Assembly (NCBI GenBank): GCA_017882655.1
Contig: JADGPB010000155.1
Span: forward strand, 1-6,214
Length of the DNA stretch: 6,214 nt
Direction: 5' to 3'
Origin: Propionibacteriales bacterium
GTDB taxonomy: Bacteria; Actinomycetota; Actinomycetes; Propionibacteriales; Propionibacteriaceae
This document shows, one piece after another, positions 1 through 4,993 of the stretch (positions within the stretch are counted from its first letter, which is position 1; every line of letters starts with the position of its first letter). The position numbers were made by a program, and so were the translations under genes. The notes below the pieces were generated by a model. That model was not told where the DNA came from. It did no database searches and worked only from the letters and a program-made list of their open reading frames with translations.

Positions 1-1
1 C

Positions 2-79
2 GCCCGCAACGATCCGAAGTACAACGGCCAGCACATCTGGCAGTGGATGGCGTCGAAGCGCCTCTCCGGTCGCCGCTAG
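2..79 (+). CDS. C-terminal end of an unidentified protein (5' partial)
   Basis: An open frame enters from the left edge and ends at a TAG at 77-79, giving the last 25 residues of a protein whose visible end includes NGQHIWQWMASKRLSGRR. The aromatic-rich helix followed by a basic tail resembles the closing helix of some alpha/beta hydrolases, but 25 residues are too few to assign a family and I do not name one. The frame is supported by a strong hairpin 14 nt beyond the stop, as expected for the end of a transcription unit. A different frame stays open across this stretch for much longer, but its translation is Arg/Ser-rich and low in complexity, as expected of a shadow frame. Confidence 0.6.
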   Translation, partial: ARNDPKYNGQHIWQWMASKRLSGRR

Positions 80-93
80 TCATCACGAAGATC

Positions 94-123
94 CACGGGG
101 CGTCGAGCGATCGGCGCCCCGTG
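94..123 (+). terminator. Strong GNRA-capped hairpin, probable terminator of the left-edge gene
   Basis: Bases 94-106 pair with 111-123 to form a 13-bp stem. The outer nine pairs are perfect (CACGGGGCG with CGCCCCGTG), then one T·G wobble and three more pairs close on the tetraloop GCGA (107-110), a GNRA loop. The hairpin begins 14 nt after the stop codon at 77-79. No T-run follows, so it is not a classical rho-independent terminator. U-tract-less hairpins of this kind are common at gene ends in high-GC actinobacteria. It also insulates the small membrane-protein gene downstream. Confidence 0.7.
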
Positions 124-140
124 CGCGCGGGCATCGGAGG

Positions 141-146
141 TAGCCT
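141..146 (+). promoter_or_regulatory. Candidate -10 box TAGCCT for the small membrane protein
   Basis: TAGCCT fits the actinobacterial -10 consensus TANNNT and lies 9 nt before a GTG (156) and 21 nt before the preferred ATG (168). Initiation about 7 nt downstream would start the transcript near 153. That would leave either a leaderless GTG message or a very short leader carrying the GGAG at 158-161. I see no convincing -35 box. Confidence 0.35.
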
Positions 147-167
147 GGCCGCATCGTGGAGAAGGTC

Positions 168-338
168 ATGGGGAAGAAGTCGATCGTGGTTCTCGTGCTT
201 TACGCGCTCGCAATGGTCGCGGTCGTTGTCAGCGTGGATGTGTTGTTCTTCAGGACCTTCGCATGGGCACGGCTGCTGGCGAACATCGGCATCGTCCTGG
301 TGTTCGGGGCGTTCTACCTCAGGTTCCTGCGACCCTGA
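168..338 (+). CDS. Small two-helix membrane protein, function unknown
   Basis: This encodes 56 residues from an ATG preceded by GGAG at 158-161 with 6-nt spacing. An in-frame GTG at 156 would add MEKV and would suit leaderless initiation from TAGCCT at 141-146; I prefer the ATG because of its ribosome-binding site. The protein has a short basic N-terminus (MGKK), a hydrophobic helix at about residues 5-27, a short polar link (residues 29-35) and a second hydrophobic helix at about 36-53, ending LRFLRP. By the positive-inside rule both ends should face the cytoplasm. There are no enzymatic motifs. It stands alone between a terminator hairpin and the convergent SDR gene, so context gives no function. 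Small actinobacterial proteins with this build are usually annotated as hypothetical. Confidence 0.7.
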   Translation: MGKKSIVVLVLYALAMVAVVVSVDVLFFRTFAWARLLANIGIVLVFGAFYLRFLRP

Positions 339-342
339 CGGA

Positions 343-367
343 CTGACCCGACCACGAAGCCGGTCAG
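343..367. terminator. Weak inverted repeat between convergent genes
   Basis: CTGACC at 343-348 and GGTCAG at 362-367 form a perfect 6-bp inverted repeat with a 13-nt loop. It sits in the 25-bp gap between the small membrane-protein stop and the SDR stop, and overlaps the SDR stop codon. The position suits a bidirectional terminator, but the stem is short and lacks a T-run. Confidence 0.25.
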
Positions 368-1185
368 CGGATGAGAAGCTCGCTCGCCTCCAGGAACCGG
401 TCGCCGAACGCGTCGTCTTGAGCCTGCTTCGGGGGATCCTTGAGCTGACGTTCCGCGTAGTAGCCGCCGGGGCGCCAGTCGACGCCGGGCTTGGTGGTCG
501 CCAGCCAGACCAGAGTGTCCGCACCCTGGTCAGGGGTACGCATGAGTCGCTTCCCTAGCCAGGACCCGTAGAAGAGCTTGACGAACAGGCCCGCTCCTGA
601 GCCGAACGACGTCGCCACGACACCAGGGTGGAAGGACACGGTGTTGATCCCGTCGCCTTCGTACCGGCGCTGCAGCGCCTTCGCCGTCACGATGTTGGCG
701 AGCTTCCCGGCCCCGTAGGCGCCGAACGACGTCCAGCCCTTCTCCTTGCCAAGGTCGGTGAGCTCGATGGAACCCTGGAACGCGGCCATGCTCGAGGTGA
801 AGATGATCGTCCCCTCGCCGGCGCGCAGCGACGGGAGCAGCTCCTCGGTGAGGAGAAGGCCGGCGAGATGGTTCACCTGGAACGTGGTCTCGTAGCCGTC
901 GCCCGTGACCGTACGCGGCGAGAGGACTCCACCTGCGTTGTTCGCGAGGACGTCGATGACCGGGTACTTCTCGGCCAGGGTGACCGCCAGCGCCCGTACG
1001 TCCCCGAGTCGGGCGTAGTCGCACGCGTAGTAGTCACAGCCCAACCGCTCACCGATCTCGGCGATCTTGGCCGGATTGCGTCCGACCAGGACCAGCGTGG
1101 TGTCCGTGCGCTGGTTCAGAGCCTCGGCAGCCGCTCGGCCGATGCCGTCGCTGGCCCCTGTGATGACGATGATGCGATCGCTCAT
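364..1185 (-). CDS. Short-chain dehydrogenase/reductase (retinol-dehydrogenase-like SDR)
   Basis: This encodes 273 residues forming a Rossmann-fold NAD(P)-dependent oxidoreductase of the classical SDR superfamily. Visible motifs are the dinucleotide-binding TGASDGIG at residues 9-16, a basic GRNPAK stretch after beta-2 (35-40) suggesting NADPH preference, NNAG at 82-85, the structural Asn in VNH (105), the catalytic Ser pair (131-132), the YGAGK motif with Tyr157 and Lys161, and HPG at 187-189. The long insert between the serines and the tyrosine, and the late GGYYAE segment, resemble the retinol dehydrogenase/protochlorophyllide-reductase-like branch, but the substrate cannot be read from sequence. 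I chose the ATG at 1185 because AAAGGA (1191-1196) lies 5 nt upstream. A GTG at 1209 would add eight residues but has no ribosome-binding site. The gene is divergent from serC with no obvious functional link. Confidence 0.9.
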   Translation of the reverse strand: MSDRIIVITGASDGIGRAAAEALNQRTDTTLVLVGRNPAKIAEIGERLGCDYYACDYARLGDVRALAVTLAEKYPVIDVLANNAGGVLSPRTVTGDGYETTFQVNHLAGLLLTEELLPSLRAGEGTIIFTSSMAAFQGSIELTDLGKEKGWTSFGAYGAGKLANIVTAKALQRRYEGDGINTVSFHPGVVATSFGSGAGLFVKLFYGSWLGKRLMRTPDQGADTLVWLATTKPGVDWRPGGYYAERQLKDPPKQAQDDAFGDRFLEASELLIR

Positions 1186-1190
1186 GCGTG

Positions 1191-1196
1191 TCCTTT
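1191..1196 (-). promoter_or_regulatory. Shine-Dalgarno AAAGGA that fixes the SDR start
   Basis: On the minus strand AAAGGA lies 5 nt before the ATG at 1185. It selects this start over the GTG at 1209, which would place the site inside the coding region. Confidence 0.7.
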
Positions 1197-1207
1197 CAAC
1201 GTCCGCC

Positions 1208-1213
1208 ACTGTA
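1208..1213 (-). promoter_or_regulatory. Candidate -10 box TACAGT for the SDR gene
   Basis: The minus strand reads TACAGT, a TANNNT match, 22 nt before the ATG at 1185. Initiation about 7 nt downstream would give a leader of roughly 16 nt containing the AAAGGA site. I see no recognisable -35 box. Confidence 0.35.
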
Positions 1214-1251
1214 CGGGGGGATATCCGGATGCGAGGCAGGGTGGCTGTAAT

Positions 1252-1258
1252 GAGAGGA
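1252..1258 (+). promoter_or_regulatory. Ribosome-binding site of serC (GAGAGGA)
   Basis: GAGAGGA ends 7 nt before the GTG at 1266, in good position for initiation. It supports the GTG start, which also gives an N-terminus (MRVYNFSAGP) that matches the usual beginning of SerC. A TGTAAT at 1246-1251 is a possible -10 element but would leave almost no leader, so the serC promoter stays unassigned. Confidence 0.6.
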
Positions 1259-1265
1259 TTGCGCC

Positions 1266-2348
1266 GTGCGCGTCTACAACTTCTCCGCAGGTCCAGCTGT
1301 CATGCCACTCGAGGTTCTCGAGGAGGCCGCCGCAGAGCTCAGTGATTGGCAGGGTTCGGGCATGAGCGTCATGGAGGTTTCTCACCGCGGCAAGGCGTTC
1401 GTCGCCTGCGCGGCCGAGACCGAGGCCCGGTTCCGTTCGGTGATGGGCGTCCCGGACGACTACGCCGTGCTGTTCCTCCAGGGCGGTGCGACCGGCCAGT
1501 TCGCGGGCGTGCCGATGAACCTCACCGCCGCCGGTGACTCCATCGACCTCCTCAACACCGGCCAGTGGTCGGCGAAGGCGCTGAGCGAGGCGAAGAAGTA
1601 CGGACTCGACGTACACGTCGTCGCCGACGAGGCCGCCTCCAAGTACACGACCACCCCGGCCGCGGGCTCGTACGAGCTCCACGCGGACGCCAAGTACGTC
1701 CACTACACGCCGAACGAGACCATCGGCGGAGTGGCCTTCGGCTACGTGCCGGAGACGGGCGACGTCCCGCTGGTCGCCGACATGAGCTCGATGATCCTTT
1801 CGCAGCCGGTCGACGTCTCGAAGTTCGGGGTCATCTACGCCGGTACGCAGAAGAACCTCGGCCCCGCCGGCATGTGTGTGGTCGTCGTCCGCCGCGACCT
1901 CATGGGTCATGCGCGTACGGAGACGCCGACGATCCTCGAGTACGCCGGGATGGCCGCCAACGACTCCATGCTCAACACCCCGCCGACGTTCGGCATCTAC
2001 CTGCTCGGCAAGATCCTCGCCTGGGTCGAGGCCAAGGGCGGCGTCGACGGCATCTCGGCGATCAACAAGGCCAAGGCTGCCGCGCTGTACGACTTCATCG
2101 ATGGCCACGACTTCTACGCGAACCCCGTCGCGCTCGACAGCCGCTCGATCATGAACGTGACGTTCCTCCTCGGCAACCCGGAGCTGGACAAGCAGTTCGT
2201 CGCTGATGCGGCGGCTGCGGGCCTCACGAACCTGGCCGGTCACCGGTCGGTCGGTGGCATGCGCGCCAGCATCTACAACGCCATGCCGCGCGCGGGCGTC
2301 GACGCGCTCATCGCGTTCATGGACGACTTCGCAGTCAAGAACGGCTGA
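1266..2348 (+). CDS. serC: Phosphoserine aminotransferase (E. coli/Bacillus type)
   Basis: This 360-residue class V aminotransferase is PLP-dependent. It converts 3-phosphohydroxypyruvate and glutamate to O-phosphoserine and 2-oxoglutarate in the cytosol, step two of phosphorylated serine synthesis; the same family acts in pyridoxine synthesis in some bacteria. Length and motifs match the family throughout: NFSAGPA at the N-terminus, substrate-binding SHRGK with Arg41, phosphate/PLP-binding GGATGQFA (73-80), NTGQWSAKA with the PLP-stacking Trp101, CPNET-like TPNETIGG (148-155), ADMSS with Asp172, the Schiff-base Lys196 in AGTQKNLGPAG, NTPPTF (237-242), and GHRSVGGMRASIYNA (325-339) near the C-terminus. 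The GTG start has a GAGAGGA site. serA follows after 5 nt, so the two are almost certainly co-transcribed. It matches the E. coli-type subfamily rather than the variant typical of mycobacteria. Confidence 0.97.
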   Translation: MRVYNFSAGPAVMPLEVLEEAAAELSDWQGSGMSVMEVSHRGKAFVACAAETEARFRSVMGVPDDYAVLFLQGGATGQFAGVPMNLTAAGDSIDLLNTGQWSAKALSEAKKYGLDVHVVADEAASKYTTTPAAGSYELHADAKYVHYTPNETIGGVAFGYVPETGDVPLVADMSSMILSQPVDVSKFGVIYAGTQKNLGPAGMCVVVVRRDLMGHARTETPTILEYAGMAANDSMLNTPPTFGIYLLGKILAWVEAKGGVDGISAINKAKAAALYDFIDGHDFYANPVALDSRSIMNVTFLLGNPELDKQFVADAAAAGLTNLAGHRSVGGMRASIYNAMPRAGVDALIAFMDDFAVKNG

Positions 2349-2353
2349 GTCGC

Positions 2354-3514
2354 GTGCGCATCCGTACGTTCAACGCCATCAGCTCGCTCGGCCTCGACCG
2401 GCTGCCCGCCTCGTACGAGGTCGGCCCGGACATCGACGACGCGGACGGCGTCCTCGTCCGTTCGGCGGACCTGCACAGCGTCGCGCTTCCCGCTTCGGTG
2501 CTGGCCGTGGCGCGTGCCGGTGCCGGTACGAACAACATCCCGGTCGCCGATCTGAGCAAGCGCGGCATCGTGGTGTTCAACACCCCGGGCGCCAACGCGA
2601 ACGCGGTGAAGGAGCTCGTCATCGCGGGCTTGCTGCTCGCCGCGCGCAACCTGGTGCCGGCGGCTGCGTTCGCCGCAGGGCTCCGCGGAACCGACGCGGA
2701 GATCAACGGGGCGACCGAGAAGGGCAAGAAGGCGTTCGTCGGCTTCGAGCTGCCGGGCAAGACGCTCGGGGTCATCGGCCTCGGGGCGATCGGGGTACAG
2801 GTGGCCAACGCGGCTCAGGGCCTCGGCATGCGAGTGCTCGGCTTCGACCCGCAGATCACCATCGGTCACGCGTGGCAGCTGGCGAGCGACGTCGAGCGCG
2901 CCGCCACCTTGGAGGACGTGTTCGCCCGTGCCGACATGGTCACCGTCCACGTCCCGCTGGTCGACGCCACGAAGGGCCTCGTCAACGCGGAGCGGCTCTC
3001 GCTGATGAAGCCGGGATCCGTACTGCTCAACTTCTCGCGCGCAGGGATCGTCGACGAGGTTGCCGTGCTCGCGGCGATTGAGAACGGCACCCTGGCGTCG
3101 TACGTGTGCGACTTCCCGTCCTCGTCGCTGATCGGCAAGGACAAGGTCGTGGCGTTGCCTCACCTCGGCGCCTCGACCGGCGAGGCGGAGGACAACTGCG
3201 CGGTGATGGCCGCTGACCAGCTGGCCGCCTACCTCGACGACGGCGAGATCGTGAACTCAGTGAACTTCCCGGAGGCGTCCTTGCGGCGCGCTCCCGGCGC
3301 GTCCCGGCTCGCCATCGCGAACTCGAACGTGCCCAACATGGTGGGCCAGATCTCGACGTTGCTCGCCGACGCGGGGCTCAACATCGCCGACCTGCTCAAC
3401 AAGTCGCGCGGCGACCTCGCGTACACGCTCATCGACGTCGACGGTGACCTCACCGACGACGTCATGGCGAAGATCCGCAGCATCGCAGGGGTCCTCGCGG
3501 CGCGCCGGCTCTGA
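2354..3514 (+). CDS. serA: D-3-phosphoglycerate dehydrogenase, short form with C-terminal ACT domain
   Basis: This encodes 386 residues. SerA oxidises 3-phosphoglycerate to 3-phosphohydroxypyruvate with NAD+, the first and usually feedback-controlled step of serine synthesis. Order of parts: split substrate-binding domain (about 1-90 and 270-300) with ARAGAGTNNIPV (53-64) and NTPGANANAVKELV; NAD-binding domain with GLGAIG at 142-147 and Asp165 at the end of beta-2; NFSRAGIVDE with Arg229; PHLGAST with His270; and a C-terminal ACT domain (about 317-386) containing NVPNMVGQI. The architecture matches the roughly 390-residue type known from Firmicutes, without the intervening domain of mycobacterial SerA. 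The GTG start lies 5 nt after the serC stop with no strong ribosome-binding site, so coupling is likely. Oddities: the catalytic Glu position (DFPSSS, 253-258) holds Ser257, and the ACT ligand His is Asn323. The assignment rests on overall similarity and the serC linkage. Confidence 0.95.
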   Translation: MRIRTFNAISSLGLDRLPASYEVGPDIDDADGVLVRSADLHSVALPASVLAVARAGAGTNNIPVADLSKRGIVVFNTPGANANAVKELVIAGLLLAARNLVPAAAFAAGLRGTDAEINGATEKGKKAFVGFELPGKTLGVIGLGAIGVQVANAAQGLGMRVLGFDPQITIGHAWQLASDVERAATLEDVFARADMVTVHVPLVDATKGLVNAERLSLMKPGSVLLNFSRAGIVDEVAVLAAIENGTLASYVCDFPSSSLIGKDKVVALPHLGASTGEAEDNCAVMAADQLAAYLDDGEIVNSVNFPEASLRRAPGASRLAIANSNVPNMVGQISTLLADAGLNIADLLNKSRGDLAYTLIDVDGDLTDDVMAKIRSIAGVLAARRL

Positions 3515-3526
3515 GCTGAGGGTCTT

Positions 3527-4513
3527 CTACAGCCAGTCGAGCCACTGGCCGTGGCTGCCGACGCGTGCGAGGGGTACGCCGTCGAGCGCGAGCACGAAGC
3601 ACGGCCGCGGGTCGTCGGTGAAGCCAGCGGGAAGTGCATCGCGTACTGCGGGCACCACCTTCGTTCCCTCGTTCGTCACCCAGTGCACACCGAGCTCGCT
3701 GAGCAGCTCGAGATGCCGCGTGCGGGCGCCTCGGGGCAGGTAAGCGAGCGTTGCTGAATGGACGACGACGACAGTCGCGTCTCGCGGGGCGGCCGCGACC
3801 ACCCCAGGCAGCGCGTCGGTGATGTCACCGGCGACCCGCAGCGCGCTGTGACCGGCGACCGTACGTAGCGCTGCGGCGAGTCGTTGCTCGCGGATCTCCT
3901 CGCCCGGCCAGACGAGAGCCCGTAGCCAGGCCGCGTCGTCGGGATCCTCGGGATCCAGCGGGTTGCGGTCGATGCCGGCGCGCCAGGCGACGTCGGGCAG
4001 GGCCAGCGGGAGACCAGTGCCGGTGACACGGCACTCGATCGTCACCGGGCCGGGCGTCCCTCCCGTCACGACGGTGCCGTCCTCGAGCGTCCACCGGTAG
4101 CCGTACCGGTCGGGGAAGAGCCCGAGCCCTGCCGACATCCCCACCTCGATGAGCGCGATCGGTTGGGGGAGTGAGGCGAGAACGGGCGCGATCACCGCAC
4201 ACCGACCGACCTCGTTGGTCTGCGTGAACCGGGTGGTAACCAGTCTCTCAACCTGTGGCCAGTGATCGGCGACCCAGTCGGGCAGCGAAGGGTCGGCGTC
4301 CAGCGGACCGCCGAGGAACTTGAGCGCACCGAAGAAGAGGTTCGGCTGGCGCGCCGCGGGCGGGAGCGCACCGAGTCGGTACGCGACCGACGGCGTGGTG
4401 GCCACCTGGCGGCTCACGCGAGCCCAGGCCGGGGAGCTCGGCTGGACCTCGGTCGCGAACCACTCGTAGAGCTCGGGGATCGGCGCTGTCTCCCAGTACC
4501 GTCTCGTCTTCAT
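3527..4513 (-). CDS. DUF2332 family protein
   Basis: This encodes 328 residues and belongs to a family common in actinobacteria but without a demonstrated function. Recognisable family features are the N-terminal RYWETAPIPELYEWFA, the RQPNLFFGALKFL block (55-67), TQTNEVGRCA (97-106), a glycine-rich EVGMSAGLGLFPDRYGY stretch (123-139) reminiscent of the SAM-binding loop of Rossmann methyltransferases, GIDRNPLDP followed by WLRALVWPGE (196-205), VVHSATLAYLP (250-260), and HGQWLDWL at the C-terminus. Methyltransferase activity is only an inference from that loop. The ATG at 4513 is chosen because homology begins at MKTRRYW. The frame stays open upstream into the neighbouring gene, but that part reads as Arg/Ser-rich shadow sequence. 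There is no ribosome-binding site; a TAGTGT box 7 nt upstream suggests a leaderless message. It lies 22 nt downstream of the HsmA-like gene. Confidence 0.88.
   Translation of the reverse strand: MKTRRYWETAPIPELYEWFATEVQPSSPAWARVSRQVATTPSVAYRLGALPPAARQPNLFFGALKFLGGPLDADPSLPDWVADHWPQVERLVTTRFTQTNEVGRCAVIAPVLASLPQPIALIEVGMSAGLGLFPDRYGYRWTLEDGTVVTGGTPGPVTIECRVTGTGLPLALPDVAWRAGIDRNPLDPEDPDDAAWLRALVWPGEEIREQRLAAALRTVAGHSALRVAGDITDALPGVVAAAPRDATVVVVHSATLAYLPRGARTRHLELLSELGVHWVTNEGTKVVPAVRDALPAGFTDDPRPCFVLALDGVPLARVGSHGQWLDWL
3540..3556. terminator. Hairpin at the serA/DUF2332 convergent junction, possible serCA terminator
   Basis: AGCCAC (3540-3545) and GTGGCT (3551-3556) form a perfect 6-bp stem with a 5-nt loop, starting 26 nt beyond the serA stop. 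It lies within the last codons of the convergent DUF2332 gene, whose His-Gly-Gln-Trp coding sequence alone could explain it. No T-run follows. The two stops are only 12 nt apart, so any terminator for serCA has to lie inside the opposing gene. Confidence 0.3.
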
Positions 4514-4520
4514 GTTGGGG

Positions 4521-4526
4521 ACACTA
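4521..4526 (-). promoter_or_regulatory. -10 box TAGTGT for leaderless DUF2332 transcript
   Basis: On the minus strand TAGTGT (TANNNT) ends exactly 7 nt before the ATG at 4513, so transcription would start at or next to the initiation codon. The intervening CCCCAAC cannot serve as a Shine-Dalgarno site, which supports leaderless translation. A TTGTGA lies further upstream but with only 9 nt spacing, too short for a -35 element. The box lies in the 22-nt gap after the HsmA-like gene, so the DUF2332 gene may have its own promoter in addition to read-through. Confidence 0.5.
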
Positions 4527-4535
4527 CGACGTCGG

Positions 4536-4928
4536 TCACAACATCGCCGCGAGCATTCCGGTGACGTAAGGGATGAGCCAGATCGACCAGACGACGAGGC
4601 TGAACCGGTGGAACCGTCGCCGCGAGGCCTCATTGTTGCGGATCATCGTGATGATCGCCCAGCCGAGGTGGAGCGCCATCAATGCGATCGCGAGTGTGCC
4701 CGTCGTCGCCATGATGCCCTCGAGGACGGGATTTCGATCGACGTGGGTGGGCGTGCCCGAGGCGGCGGTGACGGCCATGATCGTGGTGCCGGACGCGTCG
4801 CACGTCAGACCGACGCCGAACGCGACGACGTGCCACCACGTCAGCGTGCCGCTGCGGTGTTCGGCCCACACGCCGGTGGTGTAGAAGCCGAGTGCCAAGG
4901 TGATGAGCACGATGGACGCCACGAGCAT
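4536..4928 (-). CDS. HsmA/TIGR03987-like four-helix membrane protein
   Basis: This encodes 130 residues with four predicted transmembrane helices at about 1-22, 31-55, 71-96 and 109-130. The family pattern I recognise is LALGFYTTGVWAEHRSG with a following WHVVAFGVGL, an ASGTTIMA segment, GTLAIALMALHLGWA, and FHRFSLVVWSIWLIPYVTGM at the end. It corresponds to the TIGR03987/HsmA family. The named member is the haem-sensing membrane protein HsmA of Clostridioides difficile, reported to bind haem and reduce haem toxicity. His33, His87 and His107 sit at or near helix positions and could be haem ligands; that is inference. The ATG at 4928 places helix 1 at the N-terminus but has no clear ribosome-binding site. 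In-frame GTG 4934 or upstream TTG/GTG codons are possible. The gene follows the GST homologue by 65 nt. Confidence 0.8.
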   Translation of the reverse strand: MLVASIVLITLALGFYTTGVWAEHRSGTLTWWHVVAFGVGLTCDASGTTIMAVTAASGTPTHVDRNPVLEGIMATTGTLAIALMALHLGWAIITMIRNNEASRRRFHRFSLVVWSIWLIPYVTGMLAAML

Positions 4929-4993
4929 GCGCACATCTTGGCGGGAACCGGAGAGCCGCGTGGCCAACACGCTCAAAGTGGTTGATCGGTGGA

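Noticed and set aside
43..558. Plus-strand open frame of 171 codons across the left end
   Set aside because: It runs through a terminator hairpin, the small membrane-protein gene and the 3' end of the SDR gene in other frames; its composition is Ser/Arg/Trp-rich without domains.
1246..1251. TGTAAT as the serC -10 box
   Set aside because: It would start transcription at about 1258, inside the ribosome-binding site, and no -35 box is visible at the right distance.
1182..2243. Long minus-strand open frame of 353 codons opposite serC
   Set aside because: It is antisense to a gene with unmistakable SerC motifs, and its translation is dominated by Arg, Val, Asp and Glu in the manner of a high-GC shadow frame.
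2206..3163. Long open frames on both strands overlapping serC and serA (plus 2206-3081; minus 2273-3163)
   Set aside because: Both overlap the confirmed serCA genes, contain no recognisable motif and are Arg-rich low-complexity translations.
4514..4633. 40-codon N-terminal extension of the DUF2332 protein
   Set aside because: It overlaps the HsmA-like gene, is Ser/Arg-rich, and family homology begins at the ATG at 4513, which has its own TAGTGT box.
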